From: Anaerolineales bacterium
GTDB taxonomy: Bacteria > Chloroflexota > Anaerolineae > Anaerolineales > Villigracilaceae
Length of the DNA stretch: 6,539 bases
Reading direction: 5' to 3'
NCBI GenBank assembly: GCA_028689195.1
Contig: JAQTWR010000152.1
Location: 1 to 6,539 of the forward strand
This document shows positions 1 through 5,282 of this stretch, in pieces; position 1 is the stretch's first letter, and each line of letters starts with the position of its first letter. Under the pieces are notes generated by a model, which did not search any database, was not told the DNA's origin, and saw nothing but the letters and a program-made list of their open reading frames with translations. Made by a program: the position numbers and the translations under genes.

Positions 1-381
1 GTCCCCGACGCGATCTTGCACAAAACGGGCAGCCTCGCGCCCGACGAGCAAGTTATCATGCGCCAGCATCCGCAGCACGCGTATGAAATGCTTTTGCCCA
101 TCGAATATCTGCGCTCGGCGCTGGCTGTTCCCTATTGTCATCACGAAAAATGGGACGGCACGGGCTATCCGCGCGGATTGAAGGACGTGGAGATTCCACT
201 GGCTGCCCGCATATTTTCCGTCGCCGATGTTTGGGACGCGCTCACTTCCGACCGCGATTATCGCGCCGCTTGGGGGAAAGAAAAGACAATGGCTTATATT
301 ATCGAACAATCGGGCAAGTCGTTTGACCCGCAGGTGGTAAAGGTCTTTTTGTCCATTATGAACGTCGAAAAAAGCGGATAG
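1..381 (+). CDS. HD-GYP domain protein, C-terminal part (5' end outside window)
   Basis: The reading frame is open from base 1 and ends at TAG 379-381, giving 126 visible residues. Seen: the frame begins VPDAILHKTGSL, the segment that in HD-GYP proteins directly follows the HD..GK metal site, so the HD dyad lies just off the left edge. Conserved histidines follow in HPQHAYEML (H23, H26 of the visible part), then the signature HHEKWDGTGYP (about residues 48-58) and ARIFSVADVWDALTSDRDYR. Known: HD-GYP proteins are metal-dependent phosphodiesterases that degrade cyclic di-GMP, often fused to response-regulator receiver, PAS or GAF domains. Which sensor is attached cannot be seen here. The C-terminus ends normally for the family, with no second domain. 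The gene is co-directional with the acylase but separated from it by a promoter, so it is probably not in the same operon. Domain assignment is very secure; the exact cellular role is unknown. Confidence 0.93.
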   Translation, partial: VPDAILHKTGSLAPDEQVIMRQHPQHAYEMLLPIEYLRSALAVPYCHHEKWDGTGYPRGLKDVEIPLAARIFSVADVWDALTSDRDYRAAWGKEKTMAYIIEQSGKSFDPQVVKVFLSIMNVEKSG

Positions 382-388
382 ACGTAAA

Positions 389-417
389 TTGACGCTTCGC
401 TTTCGCCGCGCTATAAT
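389..417 (+). promoter_or_regulatory. Near-consensus sigma-70 promoter reading toward the acylase gene
   Basis: Seen: TTGACG at 389-394 (five of six match TTGACA), an exact 17-bp spacer, and a perfect TATAAT at 412-417. The start of transcription is predicted near 424-425. It lies just after the HD-GYP stop codon and points at the acylase gene. The match in both hexamers plus ideal spacing makes chance unlikely. That it drives acylase, TetR and the small membrane gene is inference. Confidence 0.75.
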
Positions 418-444
418 AACAACCGAATAGCGTTCGGTTATTAT
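413..444. promoter_or_regulatory. Palindromic operator candidate over the transcription start (TetR-type)
   Basis: Seen: a perfect inverted repeat AACCGAA (421-427), spacer TAGCG, TTCGGTT (433-439). The symmetry continues outward as ATAATAAC (413-420) against GTTATTAT (437-444) if three bases on the left arm (an apparent AAC duplication) are looped out. The palindrome overlaps the -10 box and the predicted +1, so a bound protein would block RNA polymerase. Known: TetR-family dimers usually bind inverted repeats of this size at such positions. Inferred: the TetR-family protein encoded at 3737-4339 is the likely ligand, giving autoregulation. Alternative: a transcript hairpin ending the HD-GYP mRNA, though there is no clean T-run after it. 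Confidence 0.6.
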
Positions 445-448
445 TTGA
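441..448 (+). repeat. Left target-site duplication, TTATTTGA
   Basis: An exact 8-bp copy of the sequence at 733-740, directly abutting the left terminal inverted repeat of the element at 449-732. The match can be read as 9 bp (TTATTTGAC) because the first base of the element is also C. Confidence 0.75.
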
Positions 449-517
449 CTCGCCTTACGCACTTTGAACGTATCGCCCTGAGTAAAACCACCGCGCAAAA
501 AACGCGATTCAAAGCAA

Positions 518-629
518 AAGGAACAAAAGATTCAGCCGCGAATTACGCGGATTATCACGGATAGATTTAAAAATTCGCGCAAATTAGTGAAATCCGTGGC
601 AAAAACGGTTTTGAAATTCCTTGTTCCTT
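518..629. repeat. Imperfect foldback with degenerate CGCGAATT/CACGGAT repeats
   Basis: Outer arms AAGGAACAA (518-526) and TTGTTCCTT (621-629) are perfectly complementary, and the pairing extends imperfectly inward. Between them, roughly 535-563 carries a run of short related units (CGCGAATTA, CGCGGATTA, CACGGAT). Roughly 573-599 carries the same type of units in the opposite orientation (AATTCGCGC, AAATCCGTGG). Runs of this kind are common intergenic repeats in environmental bacterial genomes; their function is unknown. Confidence 0.55.
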
Positions 630-636
630 AGCAGCG

Positions 637-709
637 GAGCGAAGGGTCTCTGAGATAATCGGAGAGGTTCTCACTTGCCCTAGCGGGCGGCGCTAGGGTC
701 GCTTCGCTC
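637..709. repeat. Nested hairpin, two perfect 8-bp stems
   Basis: An outer stem pairs GAGCGAAG (637-644) with CTTCGCTC (702-709). An inner stem pairs CCCTAGCG (678-685) with CGCTAGGG (691-698) around the 5-base loop GGCGG. There is no T-run after either stem, so a canonical intrinsic terminator is not supported. In the acylase leader RNA the inner hairpin would be stable. Confidence 0.6.
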
Positions 710-732
710 AGAACGACACCGCGTAAGGTGAG

Positions 733-740
733 TTATTTGA
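733..740 (+). repeat. Right target-site duplication, TTATTTGA
   Basis: An exact match to 441-448, directly abutting the right terminal inverted repeat. After it the sequence runs straight into the acylase ribosome binding site, which implies that the pre-insertion leader was much shorter. Confidence 0.75.
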
Positions 741-759
741 CAATCATCCATATCTTTTT

Positions 760-765
760 GGAGGG
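760..765 (+). promoter_or_regulatory. Ribosome binding site of the membrane-acylase ORF
   Basis: GGAGGG lies three to four bases before ATG 769. It is a strong Shine-Dalgarno sequence with a slightly short spacing. It supports translation from 769, so the N-terminal membrane module is meant to be made. Confidence 0.75.
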
Positions 766-768
766 ATC

Positions 769-3666
769 ATGCTTGCCCGCTTATACAAAAAACTGACCAA
801 TCTCTGGCTGGCGCTTTTCTTTAGCGCGCTGGCTGGATTTCTCTTTTCGCGCCTCTCCGCAGGATTGGCGGCGCTTCCCCCCGGCGCGCCGAGTATCTTT
901 GCCTTGCAGCTGGCGTTCACTCCGCTGCGCTTTCAAACCGTGCTTGAAAAGTGGGGCGAAGTCGCCGTTCAAAATTATGTGACGGGCATGTGGCTCGATT
1001 ACATTTACCCCGTCGCTTACGCGCTTGCGCTGGCAAGTTGGCTGGCATGGTTGACCGCCAGCCCGTCGAAACCGCCTGAACGACGAATCCTTGTTTTATT
1101 CAGTTTGCCACTATTGGCGGGCGCATCGGATTATGTCGAGAACACCCTGCACCTGCTGATGTTGGCGGTATTACATTCCACGCCGTTTGTTTTGGTTTTT
1201 ATCGCCTCTCTCGCCGCCGCCATCAAGTGGGTCTTCGCGGCGGTTTCGATTTCGGCTCTCCTTGTGTTTGCCGTGCTGTCAATTTCTCGAAAGGAAAATC
1301 TTATGCGCCGCCTCAAAAAAATTCTGCTCTCGATTCTTGTTGTAATTCTGGTTCTTGCTATTGTTGTTCCAACCCTCGGCTACTTCGCCGTCGTGCGCCC
1401 CGCTCTTCCGCAACTTGACGGTAATCTATCCGCCAGCGGATTGACCGCATCCGCTACCGTGTATCGCGACGCGAGCGGAATTCCGCATATCGTCGCGGAT
1501 AACGCGCACGATCTCTTCTTCGCGCAAGGATTCGTCACCGCGCAAGATCGTCTCTGGGCGATGGAATCCCAACGCCGCGCCGCGCACGGCGCTTTGAGCG
1601 AAATCGTCGGCGAGCGCGGATTGAAGAACGATACCTTCATGCGTATCCTCGGCATGACCGAATCTGCCGAAGCGGATTGGAAGACTCTCGACGCCGAGAC
1701 GCAATCTGCCCTGCAAGCCTACGCGGATGGCGTCAACGAATATCTCGCGCAGACGGGGAGCAAACTTCCGCTGGAGTTTAAGATTCTCGGCATCACGCCG
1801 CAAAAATGGACTCCGATTGACTCGCTGGTTTTTGGCAAACTGGTGTCGTGGGGCTTGAGCAGCAACTATCAGGATGAGTTGGTTGTCGCACAACTCGCTT
1901 CAACCCTTTCATGGGACGAGACTCTCTCCATCCTGCCCGATTATCCCGGTCCCGATGTTATTCCTGACGCAAATCTCACCGCGCTTTCCAATACCGCAAC
2001 TGCGCTGCTCCAAGCGGGCGCGGACTGGCAATCAATCACGCCGCTTGCCAGACCCGATCAAGGCAGTAACGCGTGGGTCATTGGCGGAAGTCACACCGCT
2101 TCGGGCAAGCCGCTGTTGGCGGGCGATCCGCATCAGGGACTGTCCATGCCGACTCTGTGGTATGAAGTCGGCTTGCATACCAGCGACGGAAAATATGATG
2201 TAGTCGGCGCATCGCTGCCTGGTTTGCCCGGCGTTGAAATTGGTCACAATGCCCGCGTTGCCTGGTCTGTCACCAACGCCCGCCCCGACGTGCAAGACCT
2301 GTACATCGAAACGCTCAATGCGGACGGCACGCAATATCAATTCAAGAACGAATGGAAAGACATCACTGTTCGCGAAGAGGTTATTCAAGTTAAAGACGGC
2401 GACCCCGTAAAACTAAAAGTTCGCTCCACGCAACACGGACCCATCATCACCGATGCGACTCCCGAAAGCGAAGATACTCTCGCTCTGCGCTGGACAGGCT
2501 TGGATGAAGGTCGTCCGCTCGCGCAAGCCATCATTCAACTTGATCAGTCTCAAAACTGGGATGAGTTCCGCGCCGCGACCGCGCTCTGGCAGTTGCCCGG
2601 CATGAACTTCGTCTACGCTGATACTGAAGGCAACATCGGCTATCAGATGTCGGGCGCGGTTCCTGTTCGGGCGAGCAACGATGTCTATGGTCTGCTGCCA
2701 GTTTCCGGCGCGGATGGAGCGCACGAGTGGCAGAGTTTCGTCGCGTTCGATGAACTCCCATCCGCGTTGAATCCCAGCGGCGATTTCTTCGCGTCCGCCA
2801 ACAACCGCCCCGCCGGCAAGGATTATCCATATTTCCTTTCGCATTATTTCCAGCCGCCTTATCGCGTGGTCTTGATTAGCGATACGATCCGCAACTCAAA
2901 GAATTTCACCGCCGCCGATTTTGGCGCGCTGCAAGCCAGTTGGCACAGCGACATCAATTTGCAGGTCGCAAAGGCGATAGCGAATGAAGCCGCGCCGAAA
3001 AATGATTCTGAAAAAGCCGCGCTGACTCTCTTGAAGGATTGGGACGGAACAATGTCGCCCGACAGCAAAGCCGCATCGTTGAGCGAAGCCGCGCTAAGAC
3101 ATATCATCCGCCTCACGCTTGGACTGAAACTTGATTCTGCTACGACGGACTCTTATCTCACTTTGGCAGGCTACCCCTACATGTTCCTGCAAAGTTTGCT
3201 CGACGACCCGAATAATTTTTGGTGGGACGGCAAACGCTCCGAGACGATGAGCGCCGCATTGACCGCCGCCGTGAACGAACTTGGCGCGGATCAATCTAAA
3301 TGGGATTGGGGCGACATCCACACTTTCACTTTTGCTCATCCGCTTGGGAGTGTTGCCCCGCTTGCGCCCATCTTCAACCGCGGACCTTATCCCACAGGCG
3401 GCAATTGGAACACCGTAGACAGCGGCGCATACTATCCTGAAAAAGCCTACGCTATGGGGCTTGGACCCGCCTACCGCATCATCAGCGATACAGCCAATTG
3501 GGACGCGTCGCTTTCCATCATCCCCAGCGGCGAATCGGGTCAACCGTTCAGCCCATATTACGCCGACCAGATTCAGTCATGGCTGGCGGTGAAATATCAC
3601 AACCTGCCATTCACCATGCCTGCAATTAAATCTGCGGCGGCACATACATTGAATTTGAATCCATAG
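769..3666 (+). CDS. Penicillin acylase-family Ntn hydrolase fused behind a multi-span membrane module
   Basis: 965 residues. Residues 1-173 are a hydrophobic module with membrane segments near 12-28, 75-96, 105-120 and 138-172 and a DYVEN motif (121-125); I recognise no named family. From M179 the protein looks like a free-standing acylase: a basic start, a membrane anchor or signal (about 184-209), the alpha region, then QGSNAW with predicted autocatalytic cleavage before S433. Counting S433 as beta 1, His falls at beta 23 (H455), as in cephalosporin acylase and PvdQ. GHNARVAWSVTN supplies the oxyanion-hole region (V501), and SANNRP (N678/N679, beta 246-247) fits the catalytic Asn. The C-terminal SGESGQPFSPYYADQ block is intact, so an active enzyme is likely. 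Known: the family hydrolyses amides such as beta-lactam side chains, acyl-homoserine lactones and acylated peptides. The substrate here cannot be read from sequence. Action outside the cytoplasmic membrane is inferred. An internal start at 1303 may make the acylase alone. Confidence 0.93.
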   Translation: MLARLYKKLTNLWLALFFSALAGFLFSRLSAGLAALPPGAPSIFALQLAFTPLRFQTVLEKWGEVAVQNYVTGMWLDYIYPVAYALALASWLAWLTASPSKPPERRILVLFSLPLLAGASDYVENTLHLLMLAVLHSTPFVLVFIASLAAAIKWVFAAVSISALLVFAVLSISRKENLMRRLKKILLSILVVILVLAIVVPTLGYFAVVRPALPQLDGNLSASGLTASATVYRDASGIPHIVADNAHDLFFAQGFVTAQDRLWAMESQRRAAHGALSEIVGERGLKNDTFMRILGMTESAEADWKTLDAETQSALQAYADGVNEYLAQTGSKLPLEFKILGITPQKWTPIDSLVFGKLVSWGLSSNYQDELVVAQLASTLSWDETLSILPDYPGPDVIPDANLTALSNTATALLQAGADWQSITPLARPDQGSNAWVIGGSHTASGKPLLAGDPHQGLSMPTLWYEVGLHTSDGKYDVVGASLPGLPGVEIGHNARVAWSVTNARPDVQDLYIETLNADGTQYQFKNEWKDITVREEVIQVKDGDPVKLKVRSTQHGPIITDATPESEDTLALRWTGLDEGRPLAQAIIQLDQSQNWDEFRAATALWQLPGMNFVYADTEGNIGYQMSGAVPVRASNDVYGLLPVSGADGAHEWQSFVAFDELPSALNPSGDFFASANNRPAGKDYPYFLSHYFQPPYRVVLISDTIRNSKNFTAADFGALQASWHSDINLQVAKAIANEAAPKNDSEKAALTLLKDWDGTMSPDSKAASLSEAALRHIIRLTLGLKLDSATTDSYLTLAGYPYMFLQSLLDDPNNFWWDGKRSETMSAALTAAVNELGADQSKWDWGDIHTFTFAHPLGSVAPLAPIFNRGPYPTGGNWNTVDSGAYYPEKAYAMGLGPAYRIISDTANWDASLSIIPSGESGQPFSPYYADQIQSWLAVKYHNLPFTMPAIKSAAAHTLNLNP
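1290..1305 (+). promoter_or_regulatory. Internal ribosome binding site and ATG at the membrane/acylase junction
   Basis: AAAGGA (1290-1295) is followed after 7 bases by in-frame ATG 1303-1305, codon 179. The protein from here (MRRLKKILLS...) has the normal N-terminus of a membrane-anchored acylase. This suggests either separate translation of the acylase from the same mRNA or the remnant of a formerly independent gene. Codon 174 (1288-1290) is CGA, one transition from TGA. Confidence 0.55.
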
Positions 3667-3676
3667 ATTAAACAAA

Positions 3677-3725
3677 GCACGAAGAGATACAAATGTTTTC
3701 CTTTGTGTCTCTTCGTGCCCTTTTT
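3677..3725 (+). terminator. Long hairpin with T-tract after the acylase gene
   Basis: The 17-base arms 3677-3693 and 3702-3718 pair throughout with a single G-T wobble, around an 8-base loop. CC and five Ts (3719-3725) follow. The position, 10 bp after the acylase stop, fits an intrinsic terminator. However, only 11 bases separate the T-run from the TetR start, so it may act as a leaky terminator, attenuator or mRNA stabiliser. The CACGAAGAGA/TCTCTTCGTG wording also resembles a dispersed intergenic repeat. Confidence 0.6.
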
Positions 3726-3736
3726 GGTAAATCAAG

Positions 3737-4339
3737 ATGCCCCGCCCCGATGTCAGCGATAAACGCAAAGCGAAGATATTAAAAGTTGCCCGCGACATCT
3801 TTGCGCGCAAACCGCTCAAAGACGTCAAAATGCAGGACATTGCCCGCAAGGCAGGTCTGAGCGTGGGCGGCGTGTATTGGTATTTCAAAAGCAAGGATGA
3901 AATTGTAGGCGCGCTGCTTCTTCAAAATGCCGAAGAAAATATCGCCGTTCTGAAAACCCTCAGCGAAACGGATGCGCCCGCCGCCGCGCGTTTGATGACT
4001 TTCTTCGAGCGGGTCATGGCTTCAAGCGAAGACCTCGCTGAACTCTATCTCACGGGCGCGAAATATCAATCCATGACCAGCCACGATCCGCAAGCACGCG
4101 CCGTCATGGAGCATGTGGGCGCAGACTTTCAATCTGGGATCGAAACGATTATCGAGCAAGGCGTCGCGCGCGGAGAGTTTATTCAGGTCAACGCGCAAGA
4201 CGCCGCCACCGCATTGATCGGCGCGTATGAAGGCTTGATGTTGTTATGGGTCATGTCGCCGCAAACCATGCGATTGAAAGAATCCGCGCAGGTGGCGGCG
4301 CAATTGTTGCTGGCGGGGTTGACTGCATCACGACATTAG
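3737..4339 (+). CDS. TetR/AcrR-family transcriptional regulator
   Basis: 200 residues, the usual TetR length. Seen: an N-terminal basic helix (KRKAKILKVARDIFARK, about 9-25), then the helix-turn-helix VKMQDIARKAGLSVGGVYWYFKSKDEIVGALL (about 30-61) with the family-typical GxxYxYFxxKDxL-like end. A helical ligand-binding and dimerisation domain fills residues 65-200 and does not reveal the ligand. The start at 3737 is favoured because the helix at residues 9-25 is required and no upstream ATG exists; no good Shine-Dalgarno sequence is visible (only GGT near 3726), so translation may be weak. Known: these are dimeric repressors released by small molecules, usually controlling adjacent genes and themselves. 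Inferred: the target is the palindrome at 413-444, and the regulated genes include the acylase and the small membrane protein downstream. The gene sits between these two on the same strand. Confidence 0.92.
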   Translation: MPRPDVSDKRKAKILKVARDIFARKPLKDVKMQDIARKAGLSVGGVYWYFKSKDEIVGALLLQNAEENIAVLKTLSETDAPAAARLMTFFERVMASSEDLAELYLTGAKYQSMTSHDPQARAVMEHVGADFQSGIETIIEQGVARGEFIQVNAQDAATALIGAYEGLMLLWVMSPQTMRLKESAQVAAQLLLAGLTASRH

Positions 4340-4378
4340 ACTTTATCGGAAATAAATTTGTGCAGGAATTACAATAAT

Positions 4379-4382
4379 GGAG
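4379..4382 (+). promoter_or_regulatory. Ribosome binding site deciding the start of the small membrane protein
   Basis: GGAG, 8 bases before ATG 4391, is a standard Shine-Dalgarno sequence. It favours ATG 4391 over the in-frame start codon at 4358, which has no such site and would add eleven polar residues before the first membrane segment. Confidence 0.7.
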
Positions 4383-4390
4383 AAAATACA

Positions 4391-4795
4391 ATGACTTCTT
4401 CTTCGCGCATTCTCAAATGGTCGCTCTTCGCGGGGGCGCTGTATTTCTTTTCGATTTCCGTGGTTCACATGCTGGGAATTAAAGTCCCCATACTGTTCAT
4501 ATATTTCAACGTTCCTTCGCACGCCTATCAGGATCGCATTATTTCGTTTTTAGCGTTTGGTTGGGCGGTGTTCCTGTTTACGGCTTTTACCGATCCGCAG
4601 AAACAAAGCGCCCTGGTTCGGGCGATTCTGATCGCGGGAGCGGGCGCTTTGATTGGATTGAGCGTCAATAACGCCGCGACGGATTTTCAATCTCTTGGCG
4701 CGGATATTAACGCGAATATTTTTTGGGCGGAAACCGCCGGGGTATTTGTCTACTGGCTGTGGCTGGTCGTCTTCTACTTTCGTTCAAACAAATAG
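4391..4795 (+). CDS. Small four-span membrane protein of unknown function
   Basis: 134 residues from ATG 4391, chosen by its ribosome binding site. Four hydrophobic segments are visible: about 9-30 (LFAGALYFFSISVVHMLGI), 52-70 (IISFLAFGWAVFLFTAF), 77-96 (RAILIAGAGALIGLSVNNA) and 107-130 (FWAETAGVFVYWLWLVVFYF). Short polar loops separate them and the tail RSNK is positively charged. I see no catalytic motif, metal site or known transporter signature, and I do not recognise the family. It starts 51 bp after the TetR stop with no clear promoter between, so it is probably co-transcribed with TetR and may be a TetR target. It ends 10 bp from the convergent OsmC-like gene. A role as a small integral sensor, subunit or envelope protein cannot be distinguished from sequence. 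Confidence 0.85.
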   Translation: MTSSSRILKWSLFAGALYFFSISVVHMLGIKVPILFIYFNVPSHAYQDRIISFLAFGWAVFLFTAFTDPQKQSALVRAILIAGAGALIGLSVNNAATDFQSLGADINANIFWAETAGVFVYWLWLVVFYFRSNK

Positions 4796-4805
4796 AAAGG
4801 CTCGC

Positions 4806-5207
4806 TTACGCCTCTGACACTTCAAAATCGTGGGTGATCTCCACCGCGTCTTTGAGCGTGTTGTACACCGAGCAATATTTCTCTTCGCTTAGCAAAATCG
4901 CCTTGCGGACTTTTTCCGCGTCTATGCCTTTTCCAATCGCTTTGTAGTGGATGTGGATTTTGCGAAAACGCCAGGGCGGGTCGTCGTCCTGAATACTTTC
5001 CGCGCTGACTTTTAACGCCTGCAAATCCTGTCTTTGCTTGTTGAGGATTTCCACCACGTCATGCGAAGCGCAGCCAATCAGCGCCAGAGGGAGCAGGTCC
5101 GACGCGCTGACTCCCTTCGGTTTCATAACGATCTGATAATTGTCCTTATCGCTAAGGATGAACTCTTCTTCTGGATTCCAGTTGAGGTTAACGGTTTTAG
5201 TTGCCAT
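4806..5207 (-). CDS. OsmC/Ohr-family protein
   Basis: 133 residues, typical for the superfamily. Seen: the two hallmark cysteines, C46 in LALIGCASHDVVEIL at the start of the long central helix and C112 in LSEEKYCSVYNTLKDAVEI, with GVSASDLLPLAL just before the first. The tail is intact. Known: OsmC/Ohr proteins are cytoplasmic, usually homodimeric, thiol-dependent peroxidases that reduce organic hydroperoxides by way of the cysteine pair; some relatives have other or unknown substrates. The sequence resembles the general OsmC-like branch more than classic Ohr, so the substrate is left open. The ATG at 5207 lacks a Shine-Dalgarno sequence, but an extended -10 box ends seven bases before it, which suggests a leaderless mRNA. 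It diverges from the methyltransferase across 68 bp. Confidence 0.92.
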   Translation of the reverse strand: MATKTVNLNWNPEEEFILSDKDNYQIVMKPKGVSASDLLPLALIGCASHDVVEILNKQRQDLQALKVSAESIQDDDPPWRFRKIHIHYKAIGKGIDAEKVRKAILLSEEKYCSVYNTLKDAVEITHDFEVSEA

Positions 5208-5213
5208 GTCCGC

Positions 5214-5222
5214 AGTATAGCA
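5214..5222 (-). promoter_or_regulatory. Extended -10 promoter of the OsmC-like gene, leaderless
   Basis: On the minus strand TGCTATACT (5222 to 5214) matches the extended -10 form TGnTATAAT with one mismatch. Six bases separate it from the ATG, so transcription should begin at or next to the A of the start codon. The -35 region (around 5237-5242, TTTATT) is weak, as extended -10 promoters allow. Confidence 0.55.
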
Positions 5223-5248
5223 TTAAAAGCGCGCGGAATAAATTTATC

Positions 5249-5282
5249 GAGTCCCTTTCGGCTATAATCCGCCTGATGAATC
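5249..5282. promoter_or_regulatory. Two GANTC sites bracketing the methyltransferase -10 box
   Basis: GAGTC at 5249-5253 lies in the spacer upstream of the -10 box, and GAATC at 5278-5282 overlaps the start codon. GANTC is the expected target of the CcrM-type enzyme encoded by this gene. In Caulobacter, methylation of GANTC in promoters, including that of ccrM, alters transcription. By eye GANTC occurs about three dozen times in the window, so two sites in 34 bp is suggestive rather than decisive. Confidence 0.35.
5263..5268 (+). promoter_or_regulatory. -10 box of the methyltransferase gene, leaderless
   Basis: A perfect TATAAT ends seven bases before ATG 5276, placing the transcription start on or beside the start codon. 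No Shine-Dalgarno sequence can fit. No good -35 hexamer stands at 16-18 bp upstream, so an activator or an alternative sigma contact may be needed. Confidence 0.6.

Larger units (their letters stand above)
449..732. mobile_element. Non-autonomous MITE-like foldback element, 284 bp
   Basis: Seen: ends CTCGCCTTACGC (449-460) and GCGTAAGGTGAG (721-732) are 12-bp terminal inverted repeats with one mismatch. An exact 8-bp direct repeat TTATTTGA flanks it on both sides (441-448, 733-740). There is no credible ORF inside. The interior has two self-complementary modules: 518-629, with 9-bp arms and degenerate CGCGAATT/CACGGAT-type repeats in opposite orientations, and 637-709, with nested perfect 8-bp stems. 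Known: short elements with terminal inverted repeats, a target duplication and no transposase are miniature inverted-repeat elements mobilised in trans. The family is not recognised and no transposase is in the window. It splits the promoter at 389-417 from the acylase ribosome binding site. Alternative: a composite of older intergenic repeats with fortuitous ends, but the coincidence of inverted ends and flanking direct repeats argues against that. Confidence 0.7.
382..768. other. 387-bp intergenic region: promoter, operator-like palindrome, inserted repeat element
   Basis: This is the only stretch over 300 bases without a gene. From left to right it holds a sigma-70-type promoter (389-417), a palindrome over the predicted start site (413-444), a 284-bp element with terminal inverted repeats flanked by an 8-bp direct duplication (441-740), and the ribosome binding site of the acylase gene (760-765). 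I found no convincing coding frame, tRNA or riboswitch in it. Confidence 0.8.

Noticed and set aside
413..446. Palindrome read as an intrinsic terminator of the HD-GYP gene
   Set aside because: The stem overlaps a perfect TATAAT at ideal spacing from TTGACG, and the downstream ATTATTTGA is not a T-run. A minor termination role cannot be excluded.
535..599. Degenerate repeats in the intergenic element as a CRISPR array
   Set aside because: Units are only about 8-12 bp, degenerate, without regular spacers, and occur in both orientations.
737..742. Perfect TTGACA as a -35 box of a promoter carried at the right end of the element
   Set aside because: No -10-like hexamer stands 16-18 bp downstream, where the ribosome binding site GGAGGG lies; the only AT-rich candidate is 8 bp away.
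1426..1893. 155-codon minus-strand frame inside the acylase gene
   Set aside because: It is a shadow of the GC-rich coding strand: arginine-rich, no domain, no ribosome binding site. The other antisense frames within 2032-3543 are the same.
4358..4390. Earlier start of the small membrane protein at 4358
   Set aside because: It has no ribosome binding site and adds polar residues (MCRNYNNGENT); GGAG at 4379-4382 is ideally placed for ATG 4391.
5201..5275. Extension of the methyltransferase upstream to a TTG at 5201
   Set aside because: The extra 25 codons run through the TATAAT box and the divergent OsmC start and have no resemblance to CcrM N-termini, whereas MNLPLNQILKGDCVDVL from 5276 does.
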